DNA of 64,000 nucleotides, taken from Trinickia terrae. GTDB taxonomy: Bacteria; Pseudomonadota; Gammaproteobacteria; Burkholderiales; Burkholderiaceae. A model generated the notes under the pieces. The model ran no database searches and was not told where the DNA came from. It saw nothing but the letters and a program-made list of their open reading frames with translations. Both the position numbers and the translations under genes were made by a program. Where the stretch lies: the NCBI RefSeq assembly GCF_005144415.1, contig NZ_SWJE01000022.1:1-64000 (forward strand). Reading direction: 5' to 3'. This document shows positions 48,062-58,856 of this stretch, one piece after another (position 1 is the stretch's first letter; each line of letters starts with the position of its first letter).

Positions 48062-48751
48062 ATGGAATTCACGACCGTACTGTTCTACATCTTCGCTGCG
48101 CTCCTGACGGTGTCGGGGCTGAAGGTGATCACCTCGCGCAATCCGGTTGCGGCTGCGCTCTTCCTCGTGCTCGCGTTCTTCAACGCGGCGGCCATCTGGA
48201 TGCTGCTGCAGGCCGAATTCCTCGCGATCCTGCTGGTGCTCGTCTACGTCGGCGCGGTGATGGTGCTGTTCCTGTTCGTCGTGATGATGCTGGACATCAA
48301 CCTCGACGTCCTGCGCAAGGACTTCAAGCGCTTCGTGCCGATGGCGACGGTGGTCGGCGCGATCATCGTGATCGAGACGGCGCTGATCCTGTGGCACGGC
48401 TACGGCGCGACCATCACGCCGGTGCACGATGTGACGGCCGCCGGCTTGAGCGCGGCAGCGGGTGCGATGCCGAACACGCGCATCATCGGCAAGGTCATCT
48501 ACACCGATTACATCTTCGCGTTTGAAATTGCCGGCCTCGTGCTGCTCGTCGCGATCATCGCCGCTGTGGCGCTGACCGCCCGCCAAGGCAAGGACAGCAA
48601 ACGCCAGCGCGTATCGCAACAGGTCAAGGTGCGTCGCGAAGACCGCGTGCGCCTCGTGAAGATGCCGGCGGAAAAGGCATTGCCGGAAGCCGCCGCAAGC
48701 GAAGCCGCGCCGGGCAACACCGGCGCCGGCACGGTCGGCAACAAGGCCTGA
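48062..48751 (+). CDS. nuoJ: NADH-quinone oxidoreductase subunit J
   Basis: This 229-residue membrane subunit has five helices, including the conserved [45 protein letters not shown] part. The C-terminal ~55 residues, basic then Ala/Gly-rich, extend beyond the E. coli protein (184 residues). It lies 18 bases upstream of nuoK. No doubt about family. Confidence 0.97.
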   Translation: MEFTTVLFYIFAALLTVSGLKVITSRNPVAAALFLVLAFFNAAAIWMLLQAEFLAILLVLVYVGAVMVLFLFVVMMLDINLDVLRKDFKRFVPMATVVGAIIVIETALILWHGYGATITPVHDVTAAGLSAAAGAMPNTRIIGKVIYTDYIFAFEIAGLVLLVAIIAAVALTARQGKDSKRQRVSQQVKVRREDRVRLVKMPAEKALPEAAASEAAPGNTGAGTVGNKA

Positions 48752-48768
48752 GCGCACTGGAGAAAAAC

Positions 48769-49074
48769 ATGTTGACCCTTGCTCACTACCTCGTGCTCGG
48801 CGCGATCCTGTTCGCGATCAGCGTCGTCGGCATTTTCCTGAACCGCCGCAACGTCATCATCATCCTGATGGCGATCGAACTGATGTTGCTGGCGGTGAAC
48901 ACCAATTTCGTCGCGTTCTCGCATTACCTCGGCGACGTGCACGGCCAGATCTTCGTGTTTTTCGTGCTGACGGTGGCGGCGGCCGAAGCCGCGATCGGCC
49001 TCGCGATTCTGGTGACTCTGTTCCGTAGTCTCGACACGATCAACGTCGAAGACCTCGATCAGCTCAAAGGTTAA
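48769..49074 (+). CDS. nuoK: NADH-quinone oxidoreductase subunit K
   Basis: This 101-residue MrpC-like membrane subunit has three helices. The proton-pathway glutamates are in helices 2 and 3 ([31 protein letters not shown]). Length equals the family norm. It is followed 17 bases later by nuoL. Confidence 0.98.
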   Translation: MLTLAHYLVLGAILFAISVVGIFLNRRNVIIILMAIELMLLAVNTNFVAFSHYLGDVHGQIFVFFVLTVAAAEAAIGLAILVTLFRSLDTINVEDLDQLKG

Positions 49075-49091
49075 ATTCAGGCACAGCTGTT

Positions 49092-51161
<2,070 letters not shown>

Positions 51162-51175
51162 GGCGGGGGATACTA

Positions 51176-52669
51176 ATGCACTCTTTTCCGATTCTCAGTA
51201 TCGCGATTTGGCTGCCGATCGTTTTCGGCCTCGCAGTTCTCGCTATCGGTTCCGACAGGAACCCCGCGCCGGCGCGCTGGCTTGCGTTGATCGGTTCGGT
51301 CCTGGGCCTGCTCGTCACGCTGCCGCTCATTACCGGCTTCGATTCGAGCACGGCGGCGTTGCAGTTCGTCGAGCAGTCGAACTGGATCGAGCGCTTCCAT
51401 ATCACGTACCACCTCGGTGTCGATGGCATCTCGATGTGGTTCGTGGTGTTGACCGCGCTGATCACGGTGATCGTCGTGATCGCCGGCTGGGAGGTGATCA
51501 CCGAGCACGTGTCGCAGTATCTGGCGGCGTTCCTGATCCTGTCGGGGATCATGGTCGGCGTGTTCTCGGCTGCCGACGGCATGCTGTTCTACGTGTTCTT
51601 CGAAGCGACGCTGATTCCGATGTACATCATCATCGGCGTGTGGGGGGGACCGAACCGCGTCTATGCGGCGTTCAAGTTCTTCCTTTACACGCTGGCCGGC
51701 TCGCTCCTGATGCTGGTTGGTCTGATCTACTTGTACATTCAGACCGGCACGTTCGATCTCGCGACGTGGCAGAACGCGCCTATCGCGATGACGCCGCAGG
51801 TGCTGCTCTTCATCGCGTTCTTCCTCGCGTTCGCGGTGAAGGTGCCGATGTGGCCGGTGCACACGTGGTTGCCTGACGCCCACGTGGAAGCGCCGACGGG
51901 CGGCTCGGTCGTGCTGGCCGCGATCATGCTGAAGCTCGGCGCGTACGGTTTCCTCCGCTTCTCGCTGCCGATCATGCCGGACGCGAGCCACACGCTGGCG
52001 CCCGTCGTCATCGCGCTGTCGCTGATCGCGGTGATCTACATCGGCCTCGTTGCGATGGTGCAGGCCGACATGAAGAAGCTGGTCGCGTACTCGTCGATTG
52101 CGCACATGGGCTTCGTGACGCTCGGCTTCTTCATTTTCAACCAGCTCGGCGTTGAAGGCGCGATCGTGCAGATGATTTCGCACGGCTTCGTGTCCGGCGC
52201 GATGTTCCTTTGCATCGGCGTGCTGTACGACCGCATGCACTCGCGCCAGATCGCCGACTACGGTGGTGTCGTCAACACGATGCCGAAGTTCGCGGCGCTC
52301 ACGATGCTGTTCGCGATGGCGAACTGCGGCCTGCCGGGCACCTCGGGGTTCGTCGGCGAGTTCATGGTGATCTTGGCCTCGGTCCAGTACAACTTCTGGA
52401 TCGCGTTCGGCGCGGCCTTCACGCTGATCCTCGGTGCGGCATACACGCTGTGGATGTACAAGCGCGTGTACTTCGGCAAGGTGGCGAACGACCACGTGGC
52501 GGAACTGAAGGACGTCAATCGCCGCGAGTTCTTCTTCCTGATCGTGCTGGCAGCGCTGACATTGTTCATGGGTCTCTATCCGAAGCCCTTCACCGATGTG
52601 ATGCACGTCTCCGTGGAAAACCTCCTCGCCCACGTCGCGCAGTCGAAGCTGCCGCCGTTGTCACAGTAA
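51176..52669 (+). CDS. nuoM: NADH-quinone oxidoreductase subunit M
   Basis: This 497-residue antiporter-like subunit has about 14 helices. Family motifs include DGISMWFVVLTALIT, FFEATLIPMYIIIGVWGG, KVPMWPVHTWLPDAHVEAPTGGSV and the conserved proton-path lysines. It is 14 bases after nuoL. Full length. Confidence 0.97.
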   Translation: MHSFPILSIAIWLPIVFGLAVLAIGSDRNPAPARWLALIGSVLGLLVTLPLITGFDSSTAALQFVEQSNWIERFHITYHLGVDGISMWFVVLTALITVIVVIAGWEVITEHVSQYLAAFLILSGIMVGVFSAADGMLFYVFFEATLIPMYIIIGVWGGPNRVYAAFKFFLYTLAGSLLMLVGLIYLYIQTGTFDLATWQNAPIAMTPQVLLFIAFFLAFAVKVPMWPVHTWLPDAHVEAPTGGSVVLAAIMLKLGAYGFLRFSLPIMPDASHTLAPVVIALSLIAVIYIGLVAMVQADMKKLVAYSSIAHMGFVTLGFFIFNQLGVEGAIVQMISHGFVSGAMFLCIGVLYDRMHSRQIADYGGVVNTMPKFAALTMLFAMANCGLPGTSGFVGEFMVILASVQYNFWIAFGAAFTLILGAAYTLWMYKRVYFGKVANDHVAELKDVNRREFFFLIVLAALTLFMGLYPKPFTDVMHVSVENLLAHVAQSKLPPLSQ

Positions 52670-52694
52670 GAGAGAGCAGAGGGATTTAAAGATC

Positions 52695-54173
52695 ATGCAA
52701 AACGCTTCTATGTCTGCTCTGGGTCCGGACGCGCTGGTCATGGCCGCGATCGTCGTGGCCTGGCTGAACGACACGTTCGTCGGCCAGTCCGGCCGCCGCC
52801 TGACGTATCTGATCGCGGTCGTCTCGTCGGTCGTCGCGGGCCTGTGGTTCGCGGCGCTCGCGTTCGATACGCAGACGCTGTATTTCTACTCGCGGATGTA
52901 CGTGGTCGACTCGTTCGCGAGCGCGATGAAGGCGGTGGTGTCGCTGACGTTTGCGGTGACGCTCGTCTACTCGCGCAAGTACCTCGAAGATCGCAACCTG
53001 CTGCGCGGCGACTTCATCCTGCTCGGGATGTTCTCGCTGCTCGGGCAACTCGTGATGATCTCGGGCAACAACTTCCTGACGCTCTATCTCGGCCTCGAAC
53101 TGATGTCGCTGTCGCTGTATGCGGCGATCGCGCTGCGCCGCGACGCGTCGCAGTCGAACGAAGCCGCGATGAAGTACTACGTGCTTGGCGCGCTGGCTTC
53201 GGGCTTCCTGCTGTATGGCATCTCGATGCTCTATGGCGCGACCGGCTCGCTCGACCTGAACGAAGTGCTGAAGGCCGCGGCTTCGGGCCGCATCAATGAT
53301 GTCGTGCTGCTGTTCGGCGTGATCTTCATCGTCGCGGGCATCGCCTTCAAGATGGGCGCCGTTCCGTTCCACATGTGGGTGCCGGACGTCTATCACGGCG
53401 CGCCGACTGCCATGACGCTCCTGGTCGGCGGCGGGCCGAAGGTCGCGGCATTCGCGTGGGGTCTGCGCTTTCTCGTGATGGGCCTGCTGCCGCTCGCAGT
53501 CGACTGGCAGGAAATGCTCGTGATCCTGGCGGCGCTGTCGATGATCGTCGGCAACATCACGGGTATCGTCCAGCGCAACGTCAAGCGGATGCTGGCTTAC
53601 TCGGCGATCTCGAACATGGGCTTCGTGCTGCTCGGCCTGCTCGCAGGCGTGGTCGACGGCAAGGCTGGCGGCATGGCCGGTGCATACAGCTCGGCGATGT
53701 TCTACAGCATCGTCTATGTGATCACGACGCTCGGCTCGTTCGGCGTGGTGATGCTGCTCGCACGCCGCGAGTTCGAAGCCGATACGCTCGACGACTTCAA
53801 GGGCTTGAACAAGCGCAGCCCGGTCTTCGCGTTCGTGATGATGGTGATGATGTTTTCGCTGGCCGGCATTCCGCCGACCGTCGGTTTCTACGCGAAGCTC
53901 GCCGTGCTGCAGGCAGCGATGAACGCCGGCCTTACTTGGCTGGCGGTGCTCGCGGTGGTGACGTCGCTCTTCGGCGCGTTCTACTACCTGCGCATCGTCA
54001 AGCTGATGTACTTCGACGCACCGCAAGACACCGCGCCGATCGCAGGCGATGCGTGCAACCGCATCCTGCTGGCGCTGAACGGCGTCGCGGTGGTGGTGCT
54101 CGGCATCATCCCGGGTCCGTTGATGACCCTCTGCCTGAACGCGATCACGCACACGCTGCCCGTGTCGCTGTAA
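52695..54173 (+). CDS. nuoN: NADH-quinone oxidoreductase subunit N
   Basis: This 492-residue antiporter-like membrane subunit is the third Mrp-type pump module. Family motifs include FLTLYLGLELMSLSLYAAIALRR and GAVPFHMWVPDVYHGAPTAMTLLVGGGPKVAAF. Its stop TAA overlaps the DUF2818 start by one base (TAATG). It closes the complex I genes. Confidence 0.97.
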   Translation: MQNASMSALGPDALVMAAIVVAWLNDTFVGQSGRRLTYLIAVVSSVVAGLWFAALAFDTQTLYFYSRMYVVDSFASAMKAVVSLTFAVTLVYSRKYLEDRNLLRGDFILLGMFSLLGQLVMISGNNFLTLYLGLELMSLSLYAAIALRRDASQSNEAAMKYYVLGALASGFLLYGISMLYGATGSLDLNEVLKAAASGRINDVVLLFGVIFIVAGIAFKMGAVPFHMWVPDVYHGAPTAMTLLVGGGPKVAAFAWGLRFLVMGLLPLAVDWQEMLVILAALSMIVGNITGIVQRNVKRMLAYSAISNMGFVLLGLLAGVVDGKAGGMAGAYSSAMFYSIVYVITTLGSFGVVMLLARREFEADTLDDFKGLNKRSPVFAFVMMVMMFSLAGIPPTVGFYAKLAVLQAAMNAGLTWLAVLAVVTSLFGAFYYLRIVKLMYFDAPQDTAPIAGDACNRILLALNGVAVVVLGIIPGPLMTLCLNAITHTLPVSL

Positions 54174-54469
54174 TGTCGGCAGCTGGCTGGTTTATCGTGC
54201 TGTTGGCGCTAGCAGGCGCCAACTTGCCGTTTCTGAATCAGAAGCTCTTCGCCGTGGTACCGCTCAAGGCGGTCAGGAAGAGCGCGTGGATTCGGATCGG
54301 CGAATTGATCGTGCTGTATTTTGCGGTTGGCGCGCTCGGCTTCATGCTCGAAGCGCGCGCCGGCAACCGCTTCGAGCAAGGCTGGCAGTTCTACGCGATC
54401 ACGTTCAGCCTGTTTGTCGTGTTCGCGTTTCCCGGCTTCACGTTTCAATATCTCGTCAAACGCCGCTGA
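54173..54469 (+). CDS. DUF2818 family membrane protein
   Basis: This 98-residue protein has two to three hydrophobic helices (AGWFIVLLALAGANLPFL; LIVLYFAVGALGFML; ITFSLFVVFAFPGFTFQYLV). The family occurs directly after nuoN in betaproteobacteria, and here it shares a base with the nuoN stop. That constant position suggests a role linked to complex I assembly or stability, but no function is known. Start MSAAGWF is fixed by the overlap. Confidence 0.85.
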   Translation: MSAAGWFIVLLALAGANLPFLNQKLFAVVPLKAVRKSAWIRIGELIVLYFAVGALGFMLEARAGNRFEQGWQFYAITFSLFVVFAFPGFTFQYLVKRR

Positions 54470-54509
54470 TGGCATCGCGCCATCGCGCTCCTGGCTGTAA
54501 GGGTGCTAC

Positions 54510-55100
54510 ATGGCTGAATTGCCTAATCACGACGCCGCGCTCACCGAGACCTGCGTCGACAGCAATACGATCCACGCCGGTTCCTTCCTGACGCTCAAGC
54601 GCGACACCGTGCGCCTGCCGGACGGCAAGCACGCGACGCGCGAATACGTGCAGCACCCGGGGGCGGTGATGGTGATCCCGCTCTTCGACGACGGTCGCGT
54701 GCTGATGGAAAGCCAATACCGGTATCCGATCGGCAAGGTGATGACGGAATATCCTGCCGGCAAGCTCGATCCGAACGAGGGCGCGCTCGCTTGCGCCAAG
54801 CGCGAGCTGCGCGAGGAGACCGGCTACACGGCGCGCGAGTATGTGTACCTGACGCGCATTCATCCGATCATCTCGTACTCGACGGAATTCATCGATATCT
54901 TCCTGGCCCGCGGCTTGACGGCCGGCGAGCGTAAGCTCGACGACGGCGAGTTTCTCGAGACGTTCACCGTCGATCTCGCGCAGGTGAGCGAGTGGGTGCG
55001 CACGGGTAAGATCAGCGACGTGAAGACGATCATCGGTACGTTCTGGCTCGAGAAGGTGCTTTCCGGCACGTGGACGATGGGCGAAGCGCCGCCGGGCTGA
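54510..55100 (+). CDS. Nudix hydrolase (ADP-ribose pyrophosphatase type)
   Basis: This 196-residue Nudix protein has the complete box from GKLDPNEGALACAKRELREE to TGY at about residues 89-111, including the metal-binding REL-x-EE residues. YPAGKLD just before it is the ADP-ribose pyrophosphatase pattern. It hydrolyses ADP-ribose or a related nucleotide diphosphate. It stands at the end of the nuo transcript and is followed by a terminator. Confidence 0.92.
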   Translation: MAELPNHDAALTETCVDSNTIHAGSFLTLKRDTVRLPDGKHATREYVQHPGAVMVIPLFDDGRVLMESQYRYPIGKVMTEYPAGKLDPNEGALACAKRELREETGYTAREYVYLTRIHPIISYSTEFIDIFLARGLTAGERKLDDGEFLETFTVDLAQVSEWVRTGKISDVKTIIGTFWLEKVLSGTWTMGEAPPG

Positions 55101-55154
55101 ATGCCGGCGAGCGACGACGGCTCCGTTGCTCCGACGACAAGGCGTCGCAATACC

Positions 55155-55187
55155 AAAAAACGGCGGAGTTATCCGCCGTTTTTTTTT
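55155..55187 (+). terminator. Bidirectional terminator after the Nudix gene
   Basis: AAAAAACGGCGGA (55155-55167) and TCCGCCGTTTTTT (55172-55184) form a 13-bp stem with a 4-base loop and T-run, with a matching A-run on the left. A strong intrinsic terminator that would work on both strands. Confidence 0.9.
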
Positions 55188-55345
55188 GCATTCGCAGTGC
55201 CGTTGCACGGGCGTGATGCGGCAAGTGCGGCATTCGCTGGCCATTCCTCGAAGCCTGTCATCGCGCTGACACCTTCGGCGCAATTTCACGCAAAGCGTTA
55301 AAATCGCGCACATGCTGCGATTTTTTCTCCGCTGCCTCCTCATAA

Positions 55346-55369
55346 ATTTACGAACGATCGTTCACAAAT
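55346..55369. promoter_or_regulatory. TetR-type palindromic operator
   Basis: The core GAACGATCGTTC (55352-55363) is a perfect 12-bp palindrome. Flanking ATTT and AAAT extend the symmetry to 24 bases with two mismatched pairs. Such a site is typical of TetR-family repressors. It overlaps the -35 of the promoter at 55361-55388, so repression would be direct. The TetR gene at 17649-18377 has a similar site in its own promoter. Confidence 0.6.
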
Positions 55370-55388
55370 CTAGATTTTGCGCTACACT
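55361..55388 (+). promoter_or_regulatory. Promoter of the DUF1178 - acyl-CoA dehydrogenase operon
   Basis: TTCACA (55361-55366) has one mismatch to TTGACA. It is followed by a 16-base spacer and TACACT (55383-55388). Transcription would start about 12 bases before the DUF1178 ATG (55408). Confidence 0.6.
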
Positions 55389-55407
55389 CGTGCGCAAGCC
55401 CTGACTC

Positions 55408-55833
55408 ATGAAGGTCCTCGACTTACAGTGTCCGCATGGCCATCGGTTCGAAGGCTGGTTTGCTTCCGCCGATGATTTCGAATCGCAGTTGTCCCGCAAG
55501 CTCGTCGAATGTCCGATCTGCGGTGCGACCGAAGTGAGCCGCATGCCGTCTGCACCCCGTCTCAACCTGTCGGGTGCGAGCGATGCGCGGCCCGCGGCGG
55601 ATGCCGGTGAGTTGCAGGCGCGTGCGATGCGTGCGTTGCGCGAATTGCTGGATAAAACCGAGAACGTGGGCGATCGCTTTGCCGAGGAAGCGCGGCGCAT
55701 TCACTATAACGAAGCGCCCGCGCGCAGCATTCGCGGCGTCACGACGCCGGAGGATGCGAAGGCCTTGGTCGAAGAGGGCATCGACGTGATGCCGTTGCCG
55801 GTTCCGACCGCACTCAAAGAGTCGCTGCAATAG
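55408..55833 (+). CDS. DUF1178 family protein
   Basis: This 141-residue protein has a zinc-ribbon-like N-terminus: C8 with H10/H12 (QCPHGHRFEGWF), then C35 and C38 (CPICGATEVSRMPSAPRL). A helical C-terminal half follows, ending in DVMPLPVPT. The family is conserved in proteobacteria with unknown role. It leads the operon with the acyl-CoA dehydrogenase genes and lies just under the TetR-type operator. Confidence 0.88.
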   Translation: MKVLDLQCPHGHRFEGWFASADDFESQLSRKLVECPICGATEVSRMPSAPRLNLSGASDARPAADAGELQARAMRALRELLDKTENVGDRFAEEARRIHYNEAPARSIRGVTTPEDAKALVEEGIDVMPLPVPTALKESLQ

Positions 55834-55881
55834 ACGCAGCGTCATCCTGGCGGCCCACGGCGCGGCCAGGAGACACTGCGC

Positions 55882-57078
55882 ATGAATCTCGACTACACCC
55901 CCGCCGAAGGCGCGTTCCGCGCCGAAATCCGCGCCTGGCTCGAGGCTAACCTGCCTGCCGGGCTCGCCGCCAAAATCCTCAATCACAAACGTCTGTCGCG
56001 CGACGACATTGCCAGCTGGCACAAGAAGCTCGGTACGCGCGGCTGGTCCGCACCCGCGTGGCCTGTCGAATACGGCGGGCCTGGCTGGAACGCGACGCAG
56101 CGCCATATCTGGGAAGAGGAATGCGCGCGAGTGGGGGCGCCGCCCGTGTTGCCGTTCGGTGTATCGATGGTGGCGCCCGTGCTGATGAAGTACGGCAGCG
56201 AAGCGCAGAAGCGCCATTACCTGCCGCGCATTCTCGACGGCACCGACTGGTGGTGCCAGGGCTATTCGGAGCCGGGCTCGGGCTCCGATCTCGCGTCGCT
56301 GCGCACGCGGGCCGAGCGTGTTGGCGATCACTACGTCGTGAACGGTCAGAAGACCTGGACGACGCTCGGCCAGCATGCCGACATGATGTTCTGCCTCGTG
56401 CGCACGGATAGCGGCGCGAAGAAGCAAGAGGGCATCTCGTTCCTGCTGATCGACATGAAGACGCCCGGTATCACCGTGCGTCCGATCATCACGCTCGATG
56501 AAGACCACGAAGTCAATGAAGTGTTCTTCGAGGACGTCAAGGTGCCGGTCGAGAATCTCATCGGCGAAGAGAATCGCGGCTGGACCTACGCGAAGTATCT
56601 GCTCGGCCATGAACGCACGGGCATCGCCGCGGTCGGCCGCTCGAAGCGTGAGCTCGCGTTCCTGAAGAGGGTCGCGCGAGAGCAGAAGAAAAACGGCAAG
56701 CCGCTGATCGAAGACGCGTCGTTCGGCGCCAAGGTGGCCGCGCTCGAGATCGAGTTGATGGCGCTCGATGTGACCGTGCAGCGAGTCGTCAGCAACGAGA
56801 CGAGCGGGCGGGGGCCCGGGCCGGAGGCGTCGATGCTGAAGATCAAGGGCACCGAAATCCAGCAAGCGCTCACGGAGCTGATGTTCGAGGCCGTGGGGCC
56901 GCTCGCGGCGGCGTTCGACGTGCCGTTCCTCGAAGGCAAGCGCGAGCACAGCATCGCCGGCGACGACGCCGCCGCGCCGCTCGCCGCGTACTACTTCAAT
57001 TTCCGCAAGACGTCGATCTACGGCGGCTCGAACGAAATCCAGAAGAACATCATCGCGCAGATGATTCTTGGTCTTTGA
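55882..57078 (+). CDS. Acyl-CoA dehydrogenase, large-subunit type (PimC-like)
   Basis: This 398-residue flavoprotein oxidises an acyl-CoA to the 2-enoyl-CoA. It has the standard three-part fold: an N-terminal helix domain, the middle beta domain with GYSEPGSGSDLASLRTRAER, and the C-terminal domain ending YGGSNEIQKNIIAQMILGL. Tandem pairs of one complete and one shorter dehydrogenase, as here, resemble pimeloyl-CoA dehydrogenase PimC/PimD and steroid-degrading alpha2beta2 enzymes. The substrate is unknown. Followed by a palindromic element in the 59-base gap to the next gene. Confidence 0.9.
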   Translation: MNLDYTPAEGAFRAEIRAWLEANLPAGLAAKILNHKRLSRDDIASWHKKLGTRGWSAPAWPVEYGGPGWNATQRHIWEEECARVGAPPVLPFGVSMVAPVLMKYGSEAQKRHYLPRILDGTDWWCQGYSEPGSGSDLASLRTRAERVGDHYVVNGQKTWTTLGQHADMMFCLVRTDSGAKKQEGISFLLIDMKTPGITVRPIITLDEDHEVNEVFFEDVKVPVENLIGEENRGWTYAKYLLGHERTGIAAVGRSKRELAFLKRVAREQKKNGKPLIEDASFGAKVAALEIELMALDVTVQRVVSNETSGRGPGPEASMLKIKGTEIQQALTELMFEAVGPLAAAFDVPFLEGKREHSIAGDDAAAPLAAYYFNFRKTSIYGGSNEIQKNIIAQMILGL

Positions 57079-57128
57079 GCTTTGCATGGGATCGCACTAA
57101 GCGCTAAAGCGCTAAGTGCGATCGACAG
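57077..57128 (+). repeat. Palindromic element, copy 1
   Basis: GAGCTTTGCATGG (57077-57089) is followed by a 9-base arm (57090-57098), A, AGCGCT, AA, AGCGCT, A, and the exact complementary arm (57115-57123), then GACAG. The 34-base core is a near-perfect palindrome between two operon genes. The flanks and AGCGCT core recur in the other copy at 58315; the arms do not, yet each pairs perfectly with itself. Confidence 0.75.
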
Positions 57129-57137
57129 GAGACAACG

Positions 57138-58265
57138 ATGGACTTCAGTTTCACCGACGAACAGCAGCAATTCGCCGACGCGCTGCGTCGCTATCTCGAG
57201 AAGAACTACGGCTTCGAGGCCCGGCAGGCGATCGTGCGCTCCGAGGCGGGCGTTTCGGCCGCGCATTGGCGCGCCTTTACCGAGCTCGGCTTGACCGCGC
57301 TGCCGGTGCCGGAAGCGCAGGGCGGTTTCAGCGGCGGCGCCGTTGACATGCTCGTCGTCATGCAGGAATTGGGGCGCGGGCTCGTGGTCGAGCCGTATTG
57401 GGCAACGGCGGTCGGTGTCGAAGCGCTGCGTCTGGCGGGCACGGTCGAGGGCGCCGACGCGCAATTGCTCGCGCGCGCGGCACAAGGCGAGATCAAGCTT
57501 GCGGTCGCGTTTCACGAGCCGCACGCCCGCTACGATCTGTTCGATGTCGCGACGCGCGCCGAGGAGCGGGATGGCCAGTATGTGCTGACCGGCCGCAAGT
57601 CGATCGTGCAGCACGGCGCGCAGGCGGACTATTGGATCGTGCCGGCCCGCCTGGCCGGCGAGATCGCGTTGTTCGCGGTGTCTCGGGACGCGGCGCATGC
57701 CGCGGCAACCGACTACCGCACGATCGACGGCCAGCGCGCCGCGACGCTCACGTTTGCCGACACGCCAGCTCGCCGGCTTGCGGGCATTCACTCGGGTGCG
57801 GCTACGCTCGAGCGCATCGCCGACTACGGCATCGTGCTGCTCTGCGCGGAGGCGATCGGCGCGCTCGATGCGCTCAACCAGGCGACCGTCGAATACACGA
57901 AGACGCGCCAGCAGTTCGGCGTGCCGATCGCGCGTTTTCAGGCGCTGCAGCATCGGATGGTCGAGATGCTGATCCATACGGAGCAGGCGCGCTCGCTCGC
58001 GTATCTCGCGGCGGTCCGCTATGCGAGCAGCGATGCCGACGAGCGCCGCCGCGCGGTATCGGCGGCGAAGGCTCGGATCGGACAAGCGGCTCGCTTTGTC
58101 GGCCAGCAAGCGGTGCAGTTGCATGGCGGCATGGGAGTGACCAACGAGGTCGCCGCGGCGCATTGGTTCAAGCGCCTCGCGATCATCGAGACGACGCTGG
58201 GCGACGTCGATCATCACCTCGCGCGTTTTGCGGCGCTGCCCGGTTTCGCGACCGAAGATTATTGA
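57138..58265 (+). CDS. Acyl-CoA dehydrogenase, small-subunit type (PimD-like)
   Basis: This 375-residue acyl-CoA dehydrogenase homologue has a less conserved middle domain. Motifs include MDFSFTDEQQQFADALRRYLEKNYGF, EYTKTRQQFGVPIARFQALQHRMVEM and AAHWFKRLAIIETTLGDVDHHLARF. The usual GSGSD flavin motif and typical active-site glutamate are not evident, so it is probably the second subunit of a heteromeric dehydrogenase. It pairs with the gene before it and is followed by two MaoC genes. Confidence 0.88.
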   Translation: MDFSFTDEQQQFADALRRYLEKNYGFEARQAIVRSEAGVSAAHWRAFTELGLTALPVPEAQGGFSGGAVDMLVVMQELGRGLVVEPYWATAVGVEALRLAGTVEGADAQLLARAAQGEIKLAVAFHEPHARYDLFDVATRAEERDGQYVLTGRKSIVQHGAQADYWIVPARLAGEIALFAVSRDAAHAAATDYRTIDGQRAATLTFADTPARRLAGIHSGAATLERIADYGIVLLCAEAIGALDALNQATVEYTKTRQQFGVPIARFQALQHRMVEMLIHTEQARSLAYLAAVRYASSDADERRRAVSAAKARIGQAARFVGQQAVQLHGGMGVTNEVAAAHWFKRLAIIETTLGDVDHHLARFAALPGFATEDY

Positions 58266-58283
58266 GTGGCGGATACCTCAACG

Positions 58284-58359
58284 GAGCTTTGCATGGGAGC
58301 AGAGTAAGCGCTCTGCATGGGACTGGAGTAAGCGCTGAAGCGCTAACTCCAGTCGACAG
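58284..58359 (+). repeat. Palindromic elements, copies 2 (degenerate) and 3
   Basis: The gap between the dehydrogenase and the first MaoC gene holds two more units. Copy 2 (58284-58314) repeats GAGCTTTGCATGGGA then AGAGT, A and AGCGCT, but its second half appears deleted. Copy 3 (58315-58359) is complete: GCATGG, arm 58321-58329, A, AGCGCT, GA, AGCGCT, A, complementary arm 58346-58354, GACAG. Confidence 0.75.
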
Positions 58360-58397
58360 CTAATGCGCCAACTCAGCTCGACACAGGAGACACAGCA

Positions 58398-58856
58398 ATG
58401 GGCATCAGCTACGAAGACTTTGAAGTGGGCACGACGGTCGAGGTCGGCACACACACGTTCACTGCGGATGAAATCGTCCGCTTCGCCGAGCAATACGATC
58501 CGCAGCCGTTCCACATCGACGAAACCGCCGCAAAGGCGTCGCCGTTTGGCGGGCTGATTGCGAGCGGCTGGCATACGTGCTCGGTCATGATGGGCCTGAT
58601 CGTGCGAAATCATCTGAATGGCTCGACGTCGATGGGTTCGCCCGGGGTCGAGGAGATCCGCTGGATCAAACCGGTGCGCGTCGGCGATACGATCCGCATG
58701 ACGAACTCGGTGCTCGACAAGCGCGTATCGGAGAGCCGTCCCGATCGCGGGATCGTGACGATCCAGTGGGCGGGCATCAATCAGGCGGGAGAGACAGTCG
58801 TGACGGTGCGCTCGAAGGTGATTTTCGGGCTGCGTCATCCGCAGGGGGCTGCATGA
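58398..58856 (+). CDS. MaoC family dehydratase
   Basis: This 152-residue hot-dog-fold enzyme has the hydratase-2 motif with the catalytic Asp and His in FAEQYDPQPFHIDE and the conserved PFGGLIASGWHT. MaoC proteins hydrate 2-enoyl-CoA to (R)-3-hydroxyacyl-CoA. This fits the product of the upstream dehydrogenases. It overlaps the next MaoC gene by 4 bases (ATGA). Confidence 0.92.
   Translation: MGISYEDFEVGTTVEVGTHTFTADEIVRFAEQYDPQPFHIDETAAKASPFGGLIASGWHTCSVMMGLIVRNHLNGSTSMGSPGVEEIRWIKPVRVGDTIRMTNSVLDKRVSESRPDRGIVTIQWAGINQAGETVVTVRSKVIFGLRHPQGAA

Larger units (their letters stand above)
55101..55407. other. Intergenic region with terminator, operator and promoter
   Basis: These 307 bases have no gene. 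They hold the Nudix terminator (55155-55187), a GC-rich spacer in which I see no further feature, and then the TetR-type operator and promoter of the DUF1178 gene at 55346-55388. Confidence 0.6.
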
